From assembly GCA_965230215.1 (NCBI GenBank), contig CBDDKN010000001.1:2232001-2296000 (forward strand): 64,000 nt of DNA. The letters run 5' to 3'. Source of the DNA: RFSX01 sp965230215 (lineage in GTDB: Bacteria > Bacteroidota > Bacteroidia > Chitinophagales > Saprospiraceae). The notes beneath the pieces were generated by a model, which was not told the DNA's origin, searched no databases, and saw nothing but the letters and a program-made list of their open reading frames with translations. A program made the position numbers and the translations under genes. Positions 45,687-56,300 of this stretch are shown piece after piece (position 1 is the first letter of the stretch; each line of letters opens with the position of its first letter).

Positions 45687-46649
45687 ATGGAAGTTTCAAG
45701 AACGCGATTGATCGGAAAACATACAGGTGAGGGTGATGATGTCCTGCTCATCTGCTTCGGTGCAATGCATGGTAACGAGCCAGCAGGCCTACGGGCAATC
45801 GAACTCGTTCTGAAAATGCTAGAGATCGAACCATTTAAAAATGATAACTTCAAATTCCACGGTCGTCTTGTTGGCTTGATTGGTAACCTCGAAGCCTTAC
45901 GTCAACAAAAACGATTTCTCGAAAAGGACCTCAATCGCATGTTTATTGAAGATTATATCCAGGCATATAAGCAAATGCCCAGGGAATGCCTCATCAATGA
46001 ACGCAAAGAAATCATTGAGCTTCTGGATTGTGTAGAACAAGAAATCAAAGAATTTAAGCCACGTAAAGTCGTCTTTCTGGATCTGCATACAACCTCATCA
46101 CCAGGTGGTATATTCACGATATGCAGACGAAACGATGAAGCCATAAGAATAGCACAATCACTACACGCACCCGTGGTCCTGGGAATGTTGGATGGTTTGA
46201 GGGGAACAACATTGCATTATTTCACCAAGGAAAACACTGGAGTAGACACCATTGCCCTCACATTTGAGTCAGGTCAGCATGAAGAAAGACTATCTGTCAA
46301 TCGTGCCATCGCTGGTATAATTTCAATCATGCGTGAGATAGGAATGATCAGCCCCGAAGATGTAGAAAACTATCATGAAGAAGTTCTGATCGAGTTTACT
46401 CAGAACCTGCCGACGCTAACCACATTGGTTGACAGATACGATATCCAGGAAAATGACGGTTTCAGAATGCGCCCAGGATTTAATAACTTTCAATTCGTTG
46501 AGAAAGGCGAATGGCTGGCCATGAATTCGTCGGGAAGAGTTCATGCTGCTGAAAGTGGACGAATATTGATGCCACTTTACCAAGATCAGGGTGAAGATGG
46601 ATATTTCATAATTAAAGATCTAGGCGATGATTTCAGAATCACAAATTGA
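45687..46649 (+). CDS. Succinylglutamate desuccinylase/aspartoacylase-type zinc hydrolase
   Basis: The ATG at 45687 gives 320 residues; an earlier in-frame start at 45600 lies inside the glycosylase gene and is not needed. Zinc ligands are in GAMHGNEPAGLRAIE (HxxE) and LDLHTTSSPGG (His), with CTFESG-like TFESGQHEE for catalysis. The family removes acyl groups from N-acyl amino acids. The substrate is unknown. The C-terminus overlaps the next gene by 23 bases. Confidence 0.87.
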   Translation: MEVSRTRLIGKHTGEGDDVLLICFGAMHGNEPAGLRAIELVLKMLEIEPFKNDNFKFHGRLVGLIGNLEALRQQKRFLEKDLNRMFIEDYIQAYKQMPRECLINERKEIIELLDCVEQEIKEFKPRKVVFLDLHTTSSPGGIFTICRRNDEAIRIAQSLHAPVVLGMLDGLRGTTLHYFTKENTGVDTIALTFESGQHEERLSVNRAIAGIISIMREIGMISPEDVENYHEEVLIEFTQNLPTLTTLVDRYDIQENDGFRMRPGFNNFQFVEKGEWLAMNSSGRVHAAESGRILMPLYQDQGEDGYFIIKDLGDDFRITN

Positions 46650-47064
46650 AGCTGCAGTAGATGCATTACAACACACCGACCTTACAAAGGATGTTGAAAC
46701 ACTTCTTAATGCACAGTTGATCGCATATATATCTACCGAAATTGTCAACAATCTCCTGGAAGATGAGCAAGGCGTTCTGGAGTTCTGTTTGACTGTTATC
46801 GCCAAAGCTATCCAGGGAAATGAGGACTATCAATTTGATATTGACAAATTCTTTGAATCTGAAGAACGCAATTGGGCCAGTAGAGACAAATCAACAAAAT
46901 GGGAAGATTCAGTGAATGCATATTTCGCTGATTACCCAGAAGAAGATTTGCTGGCATTTGTCGAGGATATGCTGGTTGAAGACGAGGACCAAAGCCTGAG
47001 CACAGTAGGCCAGGAAATCATATTCATCAGCTGCAAATCATTCATTGACGCACATCTGAACTAG
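46627..47064 (+). CDS. Conserved acidic protein, function unknown
   Basis: A 145-residue acidic helical protein without signal or membrane segments (AAVDALQHTDLTKDVETLL, EDLLAFVEDMLVEDEDQSL). I do not recognise a family. It starts 23 bases inside the zinc-hydrolase gene in another frame and is in the same operon. It ends four bases from the converging protease gene. Confidence 0.55.
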   Translation: MISESQIEAAVDALQHTDLTKDVETLLNAQLIAYISTEIVNNLLEDEQGVLEFCLTVIAKAIQGNEDYQFDIDKFFESEERNWASRDKSTKWEDSVNAYFADYPEEDLLAFVEDMLVEDEDQSLSTVGQEIIFISCKSFIDAHLN

Positions 47065-47068
47065 GCTT

Positions 47069-50000
47069 CTATATTTTTACCAATTGCTTAAATACAATGC
47101 TGTTTCCGTATTGGATGCGCATCATGTAGATTCCATTACTGAAAGTGCTCATGTCAAGAAAGTAACTTTGAGCAGACAACTTGTCGATACCCGCATCCAG
47201 CTGCCTGCCAGCGGCATCATATATGCCGATCTTTACTTGCGATACATCTTCAACGGGCAAATTGATAACAAATAATCCAGTTGATGGATTTGGAAGTACC
47301 TTTATCAAGTCAGAAGCAATATCTGTAGCTGAGCTGGTCGAATCAAGCACAATACGTACAGTCTCAGAATACACAGATGCACAATCGTGGTACGAAATTA
47401 TACGAATGTAATATTCCCCTTCTTCAAGTTCCAGATCACTTGGATTATAGCTGGTCTCCTCATCGGTCAAATCAATATCAAGAACGATATCTGTGAAGTC
47501 AGGATCTTTGGCAATCAGCAAGTCATAGCTCAAAGCACCAACATCAGACCAGCTGATCAATTCAAAATCGTTAGGTTTCAACACATCACCATCCTGAAGA
47601 TTGTTTACTTGAGCAGATGCACCTGTCCCGTTATCAATCAGCTCAACAACAGCCATCGCAACGATAGCCTCACTTGGCAATGAAATCAATTCAATACGAA
47701 CATTGCTTTCCTGATCAAGAGTGCTCGTTGCAAGAGAAGCATTTAAAGTGCTCAGACTGGTAAGCTGTGGACTTGATTCTATATCAAGAGCAGTATTATT
47801 CCTATCGTAAGCTCTAAGTTCAAAATCGCTACCAAAACTCCCGAGATCGTAAAAGACATTAAAATTGACCTTTTCTCCTTTACAATAATTAATCCTGTGA
47901 GATTCGGGAACAACGGCTGCATCTACAGCCTCTGAAAAACAAACTTGAAATGACCATTCTTCAAATTCACCTCCATCAAAGCTGACTAAATCGTCAATTT
48001 GCAAGCCCCAATCACCTCCGGCAAGCATATTACCAAACTGACTCAATGCATTCAATGGTCTGTATATATTACCATCTGTTGGAGGGCAAGGAATATGCAC
48101 ATCTTCTGACTGATCATCAAAACCAAGATTGAAATCCTGATCATCATCACAGAGCTCACTCATAAGGATACTACTGCGATTATTGAATTCCAGTCTCATC
48201 TGCAGATCTCCTACATACTCATGCGTACCCCTAACATTAAGCACATTGATATCCTGGCCTATTACAGGATAAGGTACAGTTATAATCGAATTTATTGTAT
48301 TAGCAGATGATGCTTCAATAGTTATCGGACCATCTGAGGAATATAAGTTAGTGCAGAATGTGCTTACCGTTGTAAAACTAAATGTCTCAGACCAATCTGA
48401 AGAGCCACAAGCATTGGTTGATTTTACACGCCAGTAATATCGTGTATCGTTTGCCAAACCTGTAATATCAATTTTCCTAGCATCAGTTAGCCTGTTATCA
48501 ATAACTTCATTGAAATCGGGATCTATTGCCAATTCAAATTCATTTACCACCTTACCTGAACGCCGAATCTCCAAAACTGTATTTGTCGGAATATTTAATG
48601 CCTCGTCTTCAGGCAGATCAAGTGACGGTTGTTCAGGTGTAGATTCAAACAGCTCAATATCTAGTAAAGCATCAGCACTCTTATTTCCATCATCCACTCT
48701 AAGCTCTACTGTATATCTGTCCTCACTTAATCCAGATAGGCCAGATACGGTCAACATGTTAACCTCGGATTTAGATCCAGAATCAAATAGAAGTTCAACT
48801 TGTAACTCAGGACTTTGACTTGTGATACTGTAATTAACTGTTTCATCAAAAAACGCTGAAGCCATCAATTCAACTACAACCAAATCTGACTCTTCTGCAC
48901 AATGCTCAATATAATTTTGACTGATATCCAGACTAAATCCTAATGACCTTCCATCAAGAGACTCCGGACCCAGATTTAATGGATCCAGCCATGTTTTCAA
49001 ACTGCTGTTTGGATCAGGATTTGCATCCCATGAATATCTTATCCAACCATAGGTATCATACTCATTATTGCCACAGGCCGCAAGTCCACCTTCCAGTTGA
49101 CCAATAACCAATCCTTCCGCATTGAACAGAGGAGAACCTGAAGAGCCCGGCTCAGTAGTTCCTATATCCCAGTCCAATACCCGGATATTGGTACTGTCCT
49201 GACCTGACAGATCGTAAACCAATGGATTAAATTCAAAACTAATTCGTTTTTCTTCAACATTTGGATGGTGAATACAAACAGAAGTGTCAGGTAACTCTGA
49301 ACTTAAATCCCAACCAGCAAAGAATAGATTGAGTTCAGGATTAATAGGGTCGTCCAATTCAATCAAGGCAAAGTCAGAATTGAAAAGTGAAGCTCTAAGT
49401 ATAGCGCCTGAGTTAAAATCATTTCTTGGGCCATCACCAGGTCTGCCACTTTGTACAGATCCAGGTGGACGGCAGGTAGAATTTTCATAATTCCAGAAAA
49501 CAACAACAGATGCCGCATTACCGTTAGTGATATCACAATGGTCTGCAGTAAGAAAATATGGGGTAAAATCTTGGGCTGTATTGTTGATAAGTACTCCAGA
49601 GCACTGGTCTATTCCATTCAGCGTATAAGCACCAACTGAGCTAATGATATCTCTGTAGTTCTCAACTATAGGGAAGCCATCTTCTTCACCACAAGCCACA
49701 TCAAGGTTACAAGCACCTGACAGGACACTTTTTCTAACATCAGCAAAGTCATGATTGACCCTACTCAGGACCAATCTGCACTTAGGCATATGTAAAGGAC
49801 TGACTCTTAAATCAACTATAATCTCATCTCCACCAACCATCGGAGTCCAAAGCTGATTGTGGTCTGCGTTATCTTCTTCTGTAAAAGGACCGTAAATCTC
49901 AGTTTTCTCAGAATTATAAATATATAGTTCGGCATCCCCAGCCAATTGAAATTCAGTAAAAGCCAGATTAATAGAATAGGCTCCTGTCGATCTGATTTTT

Positions 50001-50275
50001 TGGCGCCAAACCATATCTCCCGATTTCAAAATCTCCCAGCTGCCGTCCTTGTTAAAATCGACATGTACATCTCTGGCTTCTGCAAATCGGAAAGGTTTGT
50101 TGCCAACATCTTTGTTATGCCTCCTATTTAACTCATCATTATCTAGTTGTGGAAGAACAAGTGTTGAGACATCCTCTATGGACATCAAACCAATTTGATC
50201 TAAAAAATTCTGGGAGCAAAGACTGCCCGAAAAGATCAATAAAAAAAATGCTACTCTTACTATTATTCTGTTCAT
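47069..50275 (-). CDS. Secreted trypsin-fold protease with P-domain and T9SS sorting signal
   Basis: About 1068 residues from ATG 50275. After the signal peptide comes a propeptide (to about 200), then a trypsin-fold lysyl-endopeptidase-like domain with PYFLTADHCD (His), NSDFALIELDD (Asp) and EPGSSGSPLFN (Ser). Fibronectin-like domains follow, then a proprotein-convertase P-domain (about 645-790, NVRGTHEYVGDLQMRLEF, GGDWGLQIDDL) and another fibronectin-like domain. The C-terminal type A sorting domain contains VLPNPSTGLFVINL and FKQLVKI. It is presumably exported through T9SS. The catalytic specificity cannot be told. Confidence 0.9.
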   Translation of the reverse strand: MNRIIVRVAFFLLIFSGSLCSQNFLDQIGLMSIEDVSTLVLPQLDNDELNRRHNKDVGNKPFRFAEARDVHVDFNKDGSWEILKSGDMVWRQKIRSTGAYSINLAFTEFQLAGDAELYIYNSEKTEIYGPFTEEDNADHNQLWTPMVGGDEIIVDLRVSPLHMPKCRLVLSRVNHDFADVRKSVLSGACNLDVACGEEDGFPIVENYRDIISSVGAYTLNGIDQCSGVLINNTAQDFTPYFLTADHCDITNGNAASVVVFWNYENSTCRPPGSVQSGRPGDGPRNDFNSGAILRASLFNSDFALIELDDPINPELNLFFAGWDLSSELPDTSVCIHHPNVEEKRISFEFNPLVYDLSGQDSTNIRVLDWDIGTTEPGSSGSPLFNAEGLVIGQLEGGLAACGNNEYDTYGWIRYSWDANPDPNSSLKTWLDPLNLGPESLDGRSLGFSLDISQNYIEHCAEESDLVVVELMASAFFDETVNYSITSQSPELQVELLFDSGSKSEVNMLTVSGLSGLSEDRYTVELRVDDGNKSADALLDIELFESTPEQPSLDLPEDEALNIPTNTVLEIRRSGKVVNEFELAIDPDFNEVIDNRLTDARKIDITGLANDTRYYWRVKSTNACGSSDWSETFSFTTVSTFCTNLYSSDGPITIEASSANTINSIITVPYPVIGQDINVLNVRGTHEYVGDLQMRLEFNNRSSILMSELCDDDQDFNLGFDDQSEDVHIPCPPTDGNIYRPLNALSQFGNMLAGGDWGLQIDDLVSFDGGEFEEWSFQVCFSEAVDAAVVPESHRINYCKGEKVNFNVFYDLGSFGSDFELRAYDRNNTALDIESSPQLTSLSTLNASLATSTLDQESNVRIELISLPSEAIVAMAVVELIDNGTGASAQVNNLQDGDVLKPNDFELISWSDVGALSYDLLIAKDPDFTDIVLDIDLTDEETSYNPSDLELEEGEYYIRIISYHDCASVYSETVRIVLDSTSSATDIASDLIKVLPNPSTGLFVINLPVEDVSQVKIGIYDAAGRQLDAGIDKLSAQSYFLDMSTFSNGIYMMRIQYGNSIVFKQLVKI

Positions 50276-50464
50276 CAAAAAATGATTGAGCTATGAATTT
50301 ATAAAAACTACGCCTTTTTCCAATTCACTTCAGCGACAAATAGACTATAAGGCCACAAGAGAATTGTAGAAAGTAAAAGCATGGTTACATATTTTGTTCT
50401 GGTCAAGACGCTTGTTTTAATAATTCAATAAGACAATTAGAAGCTATTGTGGCTTACTTAAATT

Positions 50465-50492
50465 AAAAAGCCCCCTTTTCAATCAAGGAGGC
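50465..50492 (-). terminator. Rho-independent terminator after the DUF4440-like gene
   Basis: An eight-base stem with one mismatch (50470-50477 with 50485-50492) is followed on the minus strand by a run of five Ts (50469-50465). It lies 28 bases downstream of the gene ending at 50521. Confidence 0.65.
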
Positions 50493-50520
50493 CATATAAC
50501 AAATCATTTCTTTGTCGCGA

Positions 50521-51042
50521 TTATTCTTCGTCTTCCGCATCACCTTCTTCATCTCCGTCTTCCTTATCAGGATCAGAATCTGAATTCCAGATATCTCTTA
50601 CACAAAGATACTTGCCATCTCTCTTCTCAAACACAGAAATAAATTTCCCGGTATTTTCAACACCGGTACTATCTGTATAAACCCACTTACCTACTTCGGT
50701 AGCATAATCCCCAGCAATAAATAAGTCTACAATTTCAAATTTGATACTTCCGCCTTTGTCATCACCATCAGCCATCTCTTCTTTGGCTTTTGCCAATATT
50801 GCTGCCTTGCCTACAATGGTAGGTTCGTTTGGTGGAAGACTCTGAGCGTCTTCTGCATAATATGCAACTTGCGCATCAGCGTCCCTGGCATTAGATGCAG
50901 CAGCATAAGCATCCTCCAGAGCCTGGATTTCTGCTGTTACAGCGTCCTTATCTACTTCAGCTGCTCCAGAATCAGGAGCTTCACAAGATATCATTACCGA
51001 CAATGCGAAACATGCCAATAGATATTTACTTAAGTTTTTCAT
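50521..51042 (-). CDS. NTF2-like (DUF4440-type) lipoprotein
   Basis: From ATG 51042 (173 residues) there is a lipoprotein signal (LSVMISCEAPDSG); an earlier start at 51093 would break it. The mature protein is an NTF2/SnoaL-like fold: IQALEDAYAAASNARDADAQVAYYAEDAQSLPPNEPTIVGK in pieces, GKFISVFEKRDGKYLCVRDIWNSD, then a strongly acidic tail (DPDKEDGDEEGDAEDEE). It binds an unknown ligand in the envelope. A terminator follows. Confidence 0.78.
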   Translation of the reverse strand: MKNLSKYLLACFALSVMISCEAPDSGAAEVDKDAVTAEIQALEDAYAAASNARDADAQVAYYAEDAQSLPPNEPTIVGKAAILAKAKEEMADGDDKGGSIKFEIVDLFIAGDYATEVGKWVYTDSTGVENTGKFISVFEKRDGKYLCVRDIWNSDSDPDKEDGDEEGDAEDEE

Positions 51043-51101
51043 ACGTGTTGTTTTGATTACTAATGCTCTTAAGATAGAGAGATTATCTGACAATTACCAT
51101 G

Positions 51102-51128
51102 AAAAAAGCCCATTCACTTGAATGGGCT
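51102..51128 (-). terminator. Rho-independent terminator after the repeat-protein gene
   Basis: A perfect nine-base stem (51107-51115 with 51120-51128) around a four-base loop is followed on the minus strand by a T run (51107-51102). Confidence 0.75.
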
Positions 51129-51150
51129 CAATTACTACTGTTACTAAAAA

Positions 51151-52803
51151 CTATTTCTTATCTCTTACCACTTGGTAATCTTCATATCCGGCTCTTACAG
51201 CCTTTACCTCCCAATCAAAGTTGAAATTTCCTTTTCCACCCATCAATTCCTTAACTACAAATCCGTCTGCTCTTTTTTCAACTACTGCCAATCCGTAAGT
51301 TTCTATATATTGCGGAGTAAGAATCACTGTTGGTATATTATCACCAATTACCAATCTAAAATGATCTGAATATCTCACAAAAGCTTCACCGTTCTCAAGA
51401 GTTGCAATTCCTCTTTCATACGCTCCTGCTTCTGGACCTTCCAATGAGACGTAATAGATTTCCTTTGAGTCATCTTCAGGATGATCCATACGGAAGTTCT
51501 TTATCTCTGCCGCTATCTCTTTTACATACATGTAACCTTCGCTATTGACAACAAAGTCTGATCCAAGCTTAATAAGTTCATCAGTCATTGTCAAGACACC
51601 ATTAGGAGTACGGAATATCTGTGAGAATACATTATTCATCGAAGTAAGATTATTAAACCAACCTGGGCCATCACTTACGATATCTCCTACAGTTACTCTA
51701 TATGGCCATTCAATATTCATATTATTCACATATTCCCAAGGACTCTCAGAACCTTCACCGATTGGAAGTTCTACTTCATTGCCACCACTTATATAAAGAA
51801 CTCCATCATCATAATACAAATCTTGTAACTCATTAGTAGGATCAAGATCTGGGAGAATAATCGGTGATGTTCCTGGATTCTTGGAAAGAGCAAGATTACC
51901 TCTGGTTCCATTAGGTCCTTCTTCGAGACTGAATATCAAATCCTGAATTTCGTTTAAATGATCTGTATCATAAATGATAAAACTATCGAGCATCGTTCCA
52001 AATCCATTAACAAGTTTCAACTCGGTTACTTTTGCCTGTGTGATAACATCTTCCCTGATTCTGTGCTGTAGTCTGGAGCTCGGTAATATTACTTCTTGTG
52101 GTTGATTTCCATTAGGACCATTTAATATCAATTTTATATTAATCCCAAATGGGCCAGGAACTACAACAAGATTTTGCAACTCATTAAATGGATCTGCATC
52201 CACGGCTATAATATTGGTAGGATCACTATTCAACCAGATATCCATCCAACCTGCATTAGCATGCGGTACTGGTCTGATAAAGGAATTCAATCTGTCAGTA
52301 GGTGCACCTATTCGAACAGAATCTTCACTTTGTGTCAGGAATAAATCGATCGTATTTGGTCCAACAGGTTTGAAATAAAGTTTCTGAAGTTCATTCACAG
52401 GATCAGCATCAGCATCCTCTCCATAAAGTGCATAAGGAACAGAGCTAAATCCAGATTGTCCAAGGAAATAAAAATCATCTCCCCCATTAGGGTCCAGATA
52501 TGTTGATAACATTTGATTTCTTTGGCTCCAATTAATATTTGAAAAAGATCCATCTACGACTTCCCCATCTCCTATCAAGACCGAAAAAACGCCATTTTCT
52601 GAAGTCCTGGTATAATGCGTTTCGGTATATACAACATCTGTATTCTCAGTAACCTCAAACATGAGACTTATTTCCTTACCTTTAATTATCTCACCAGAAG
52701 AACTACTGGCTACACCTTGATAAGTAATAAAACTAGAGTTCTGTGCAAAAGTATATGTACATACAGTTAGTACAAGTGTCAAAGTTGTAATTATATTTTT
52801 CAT
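51151..52803 (-). CDS. Secreted protein with repeated DxDxxNE(L/I)Q motifs
   Basis: A 550-residue protein with a signal peptide (1-20, TYTFAQN), then FITYQGVASSSSGEIIKGKEI, a beginning common to Bacteroidota surface proteins. Four copies of a motif follow (DADPVNELQKLYF, DADPFNELQNLVV, DTDHLNEIQDLIF, DLDPTNELQDLYY), spaced by tens of residues, so it probably forms a repetitive beta fibre. The C-terminus (about 430-550) holds SLEGPEAGAYERGIATLENGEA, as in tail-fibre-like secreted proteins. It may be an adhesin or a fibre. The gene is followed by a terminator. Confidence 0.7.
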   Translation of the reverse strand: MKNIITTLTLVLTVCTYTFAQNSSFITYQGVASSSSGEIIKGKEISLMFEVTENTDVVYTETHYTRTSENGVFSVLIGDGEVVDGSFSNINWSQRNQMLSTYLDPNGGDDFYFLGQSGFSSVPYALYGEDADADPVNELQKLYFKPVGPNTIDLFLTQSEDSVRIGAPTDRLNSFIRPVPHANAGWMDIWLNSDPTNIIAVDADPFNELQNLVVVPGPFGINIKLILNGPNGNQPQEVILPSSRLQHRIREDVITQAKVTELKLVNGFGTMLDSFIIYDTDHLNEIQDLIFSLEEGPNGTRGNLALSKNPGTSPIILPDLDPTNELQDLYYDDGVLYISGGNEVELPIGEGSESPWEYVNNMNIEWPYRVTVGDIVSDGPGWFNNLTSMNNVFSQIFRTPNGVLTMTDELIKLGSDFVVNSEGYMYVKEIAAEIKNFRMDHPEDDSKEIYYVSLEGPEAGAYERGIATLENGEAFVRYSDHFRLVIGDNIPTVILTPQYIETYGLAVVEKRADGFVVKELMGGKGNFNFDWEVKAVRAGYEDYQVVRDKK

Positions 52804-52837
52804 GATTATTTGTTTTTAAGTTTGATAAATTAAGTGA

Positions 52838-53314
52838 CTAGTGTTTGATGAATTGAGTAAGCTTGCGCTCAGTTTCAGTGATAAATTCTGCTAGATAAAT
52901 TCCAGATTGTAAATCAGAAACGTCAAGCCATTCTCCACTCTGATAAGTAGTAGACTTCATTCTTATTCCTGATTGATTAATTATATTGACTGTCCCAGAT
53001 TGGTTGACATGTTTTTCATTTAATATAATATGGTCAGTTGAAGGATTCGGATATACGGAAAGTTCAAGAATCGCTATTTCCAACTCCTCTGTTGAATTTA
53101 GAATATCACCGAAATTGTGAAAAATGCCTTCTTGTATATCCAAGTCGCCTTCAGAAAGATGAGACACAAAGCTTTGTCCTATCGCATATTCCAAATGAAA
53201 TGAACCTGTCCTGAGCATACCTCCAGCACAAGAGCTGGTAGCTATTTCCATAGCTTGTCCATGAATACAGACAGAAGCTGACAGGAAACCGAGTGTTATT
53301 AAAATTGCTTTCAT
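52838..53314 (-). CDS. Small secreted protein with T9SS type A sorting domain
   Basis: A 158-residue protein with a signal peptide (1-19, VCIHGQAM). A short segment of about 60 residues precedes a type A sorting domain (about 85-158: LSVYPNPSTDHIILN, GIYLAEFITE, KLTQFIKH). It is a T9SS cargo whose mature part is only about 60 residues. It is probably in one operon with the downstream repeat protein, 34 bases away; its function may be to attach to or accompany that protein. Confidence 0.82.
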   Translation of the reverse strand: MKAILITLGFLSASVCIHGQAMEIATSSCAGGMLRTGSFHLEYAIGQSFVSHLSEGDLDIQEGIFHNFGDILNSTEELEIAILELSVYPNPSTDHIILNEKHVNQSGTVNIINQSGIRMKSTTYQSGEWLDVSDLQSGIYLAEFITETERKLTQFIKH

Positions 53315-53388
53315 GATTATTTTTTTGAATGATTAATTGCTGTTTACGCTTGTTTATAAGCGCAATCATGAAAGCGTTACAGAATTTT

Positions 53389-56300
53389 CTATTTTTTCCT
53401 AGAAAATTTTATTATCACAATTACAAGAAGTGGTAAAAGTGCCAGCAAATAAAGGGGATTCAGACCCAGAAAAGATTTTGAAATTTTTTGATCAGGGTCT
53501 CCGTAATAAACAAACGGGGCCCAAAAATATGGATGAGCTAAACTTTCAGATTCTAGATTCTTAATAAATGACCGCTTGGCTAATACCAGAGCTTCTGCCG
53601 AGTTGGCACCAGATTCCAACTGATCATAAAAATCTCCAAATAAAGAAAGACTTGTTTTATCATTTACATTCCATAAACTCGTAATGGTCGCTGCAACACC
53701 AGCTGATGAAAAGCCTCTACCTACACTCATCAAACCTTCACTTGCTAAATATTCGCCAGAGGCTGTTTCACAAGCGCTCAACACCACAAGACTTGCAGGT
53801 ATTTCCAACTGATAAAGCTCGCCTGCGTACAAATATGAATCTAAACTATCCGACATATTACTGAATACAACATAGGAAAGTTCTCCTTCTTCATTGTCAG
53901 CAGCACCGTGAGCAGCGAGATGAATAAGTTGAGCATCTGAATAATTACTTAAAAAATTGGTTTTATTTGCAGATGCTCCTCTGAATAAAACAGAATTATC
54001 AAAACTGCTAAGCAATTCAATTTCCTCTGAATTATAAAGTAATTGGTACAGCTGCCCCCTTTGAAAAGATTCATCATTTTTATCTGAATTGTAAATGGGT
54101 GCAAAGCCAAGGATGTTTCCTCTGTTTCTCTGAGCCACGTCATGTAGAGTCAGACTTGCAGCATAATCATAATTAATAACAAATTGATTAAGGAGGTAGG
54201 CATACTCACGCAAATCACTTTCTTTATCAGGCCTTTGACTCAACAAAGCTTCAAACGGCAGATAATTTAGCTTAGCGTCTGGAATTATTGTGATCTTGGA
54301 TCCTTCATTTATCTCTTTCATAAATGGCCCAACCAACATTTCGTAAAGCTTAAATGCATGTTCAGCATACTCTGTTAGAGCGTGATCAAACTCAAGCTTT
54401 GTTTTAGAGAATAACTCTGATCCATTCTGAAGATTTGTTACAAGAACAGATACGAGTGAGTCAATTAATTGAGCCTCTCCCAGTCTTTTAACAAATTTTA
54501 TATCCTGTCCTATCAGGATGGCATACATGTTTTCATTACCAGAAAAATAACTGAGAATAAAGTCATCACGCCCTAAGCTGCTTTGCACGTCTGATATAGG
54601 TACACCCTGTACTAAATATCTCAATTCAAAATATTTAGGATAATCTTCTTTTAACTGTACTCTGAATTTATCTAAAACATTCTGCTTATTTAAAAGCTGC
54701 TCGGTAAGATCTGATTTATTAACTTCTGATTTGAGAATATCTAACTTGATGCGCTCTATTGATTCCAGAATTAATTTCTCCCTGCGTAGAATGCTGTCTG
54801 GTACACCCATCTGGTAATTTGCACTCTGTAAGGAGTAATCAATAAGCAAATCAAAATTCTTACTCTTTTCTACGATCGAGTAAACTGAATCCACAACGGA
54901 GGAATTTTTTTCTAGATCATCATCAAAATAACTCTCGATATAGCTCTCAAAGACTTCCTGCATCTTTGATCTTAACTTAACCTGTGAATTATAGTCATCA
55001 ATCTCATTTCTCAAGTTTTCAAAAAGATTCAGAGCTGATTGACAACTAGCCCTAAATTGAACCAGATCATCTCTCTTTTGATCTAGCAAATATTTCTCTC
55101 TATATATTGCAGCCCTAAGTTTTATAGCTTCTAGCAACTCAAATGGAAATGCAACCTCAGAAGCAACTGTATTCCTAAAATCAAAACCCAAATTTGAAAA
55201 TGACTTATCTACATACGCCAATGCTTGCTGATAATCTTCTTTGGCAAGATATATCTGCGAAGCAAAGTTGTAAGCTTTTGAAAGACGCATACTTCCTCTT
55301 TCGAGAAACATCTCTGATAATCTAATTGCTTTTAACTGATAATTTAGGGCATCCTCTTCATTTCCAACTTCCAATTCTAGCTGTGCCATGTTATTGTACA
55401 CATAGATGAGAAAGGTATTTTCTGAACCATAGCTCTTCAAGAAAATATTCTCTGCCATGGAATAATACACTCTCGCATCATTGAACTCTTTTAATTCAAG
55501 ACTTAAAGCTCCCTTTCTGATATAGAACTCACCAACCTCTTTATGATCTGATGGGTATGCCTCAAATATTCTATCTTCTACAATAGTAAACAGCTCACGA
55601 CTGTATTCATATTCCTCAAGATAAAACCAACTTAACGCTGTCATTGATATTGAACTTATTGCATTGGGATGATTCGGGCCGAGAATTTTTTCTCTGATTT
55701 CAGTAACCTTATTAAAAAACTCAATCGCATTCCCATAGTCACTTTGTTTGAAATTTACATAAGCAAGATTAAGGAAAGTAGATGCCAGATAAACTGGTTC
55801 AAGTGTGTCTGATTCAAGCAATGATAATGCTTTATAATAGTACTCCTTAGCTTCTGTCAACCTGCCAAGTTCTTCCAAACTAACACCATACCTATTATAA
55901 GTATCTGCTAACCTGGAACTGGATTTTGATTCTGATGTCTCGTAAATACTCAAAGCCAGACTGTCATATTTAATGGCTATACTGTATTGCTCAAGGGTCT
56001 TGTAGCACGAAGAAAAACCCTGATATAACATAACCCATTCTTTCTCCAGATCACCCTGATATTGCTCAAAATATTCTTCAACCTTTTCAAAATAGTAAAG
56101 GCATGAATCATATTGAGCTTGATGGTATTTTAATGTCCCATACTTATGGTAAAGGTTCCCAATCTGACTATAATCCAATATCTGATCATCAAGATAATCG
56201 AAAGCCTCTTTGATAAGCGATTCTGCCTCTTCATATGCACCAAGTTGAATGTTGCCAACAATAAGATTGTAGAGTATGTTATAGACATAAATCGAATCAC

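Noticed and set aside
50279..50520. A 242-base gap, checked for a small RNA or tRNA
   Set aside because: No cloverleaf or conserved RNA structure was seen by eye; only a terminator hairpin at 50465-50492 is supported.
53347..53362. Short inverted repeat CGCTT-N6-AAGCG after the CHAT gene
   Set aside because: The stem is only five bases and no T run follows on either strand, so it is not a convincing terminator.
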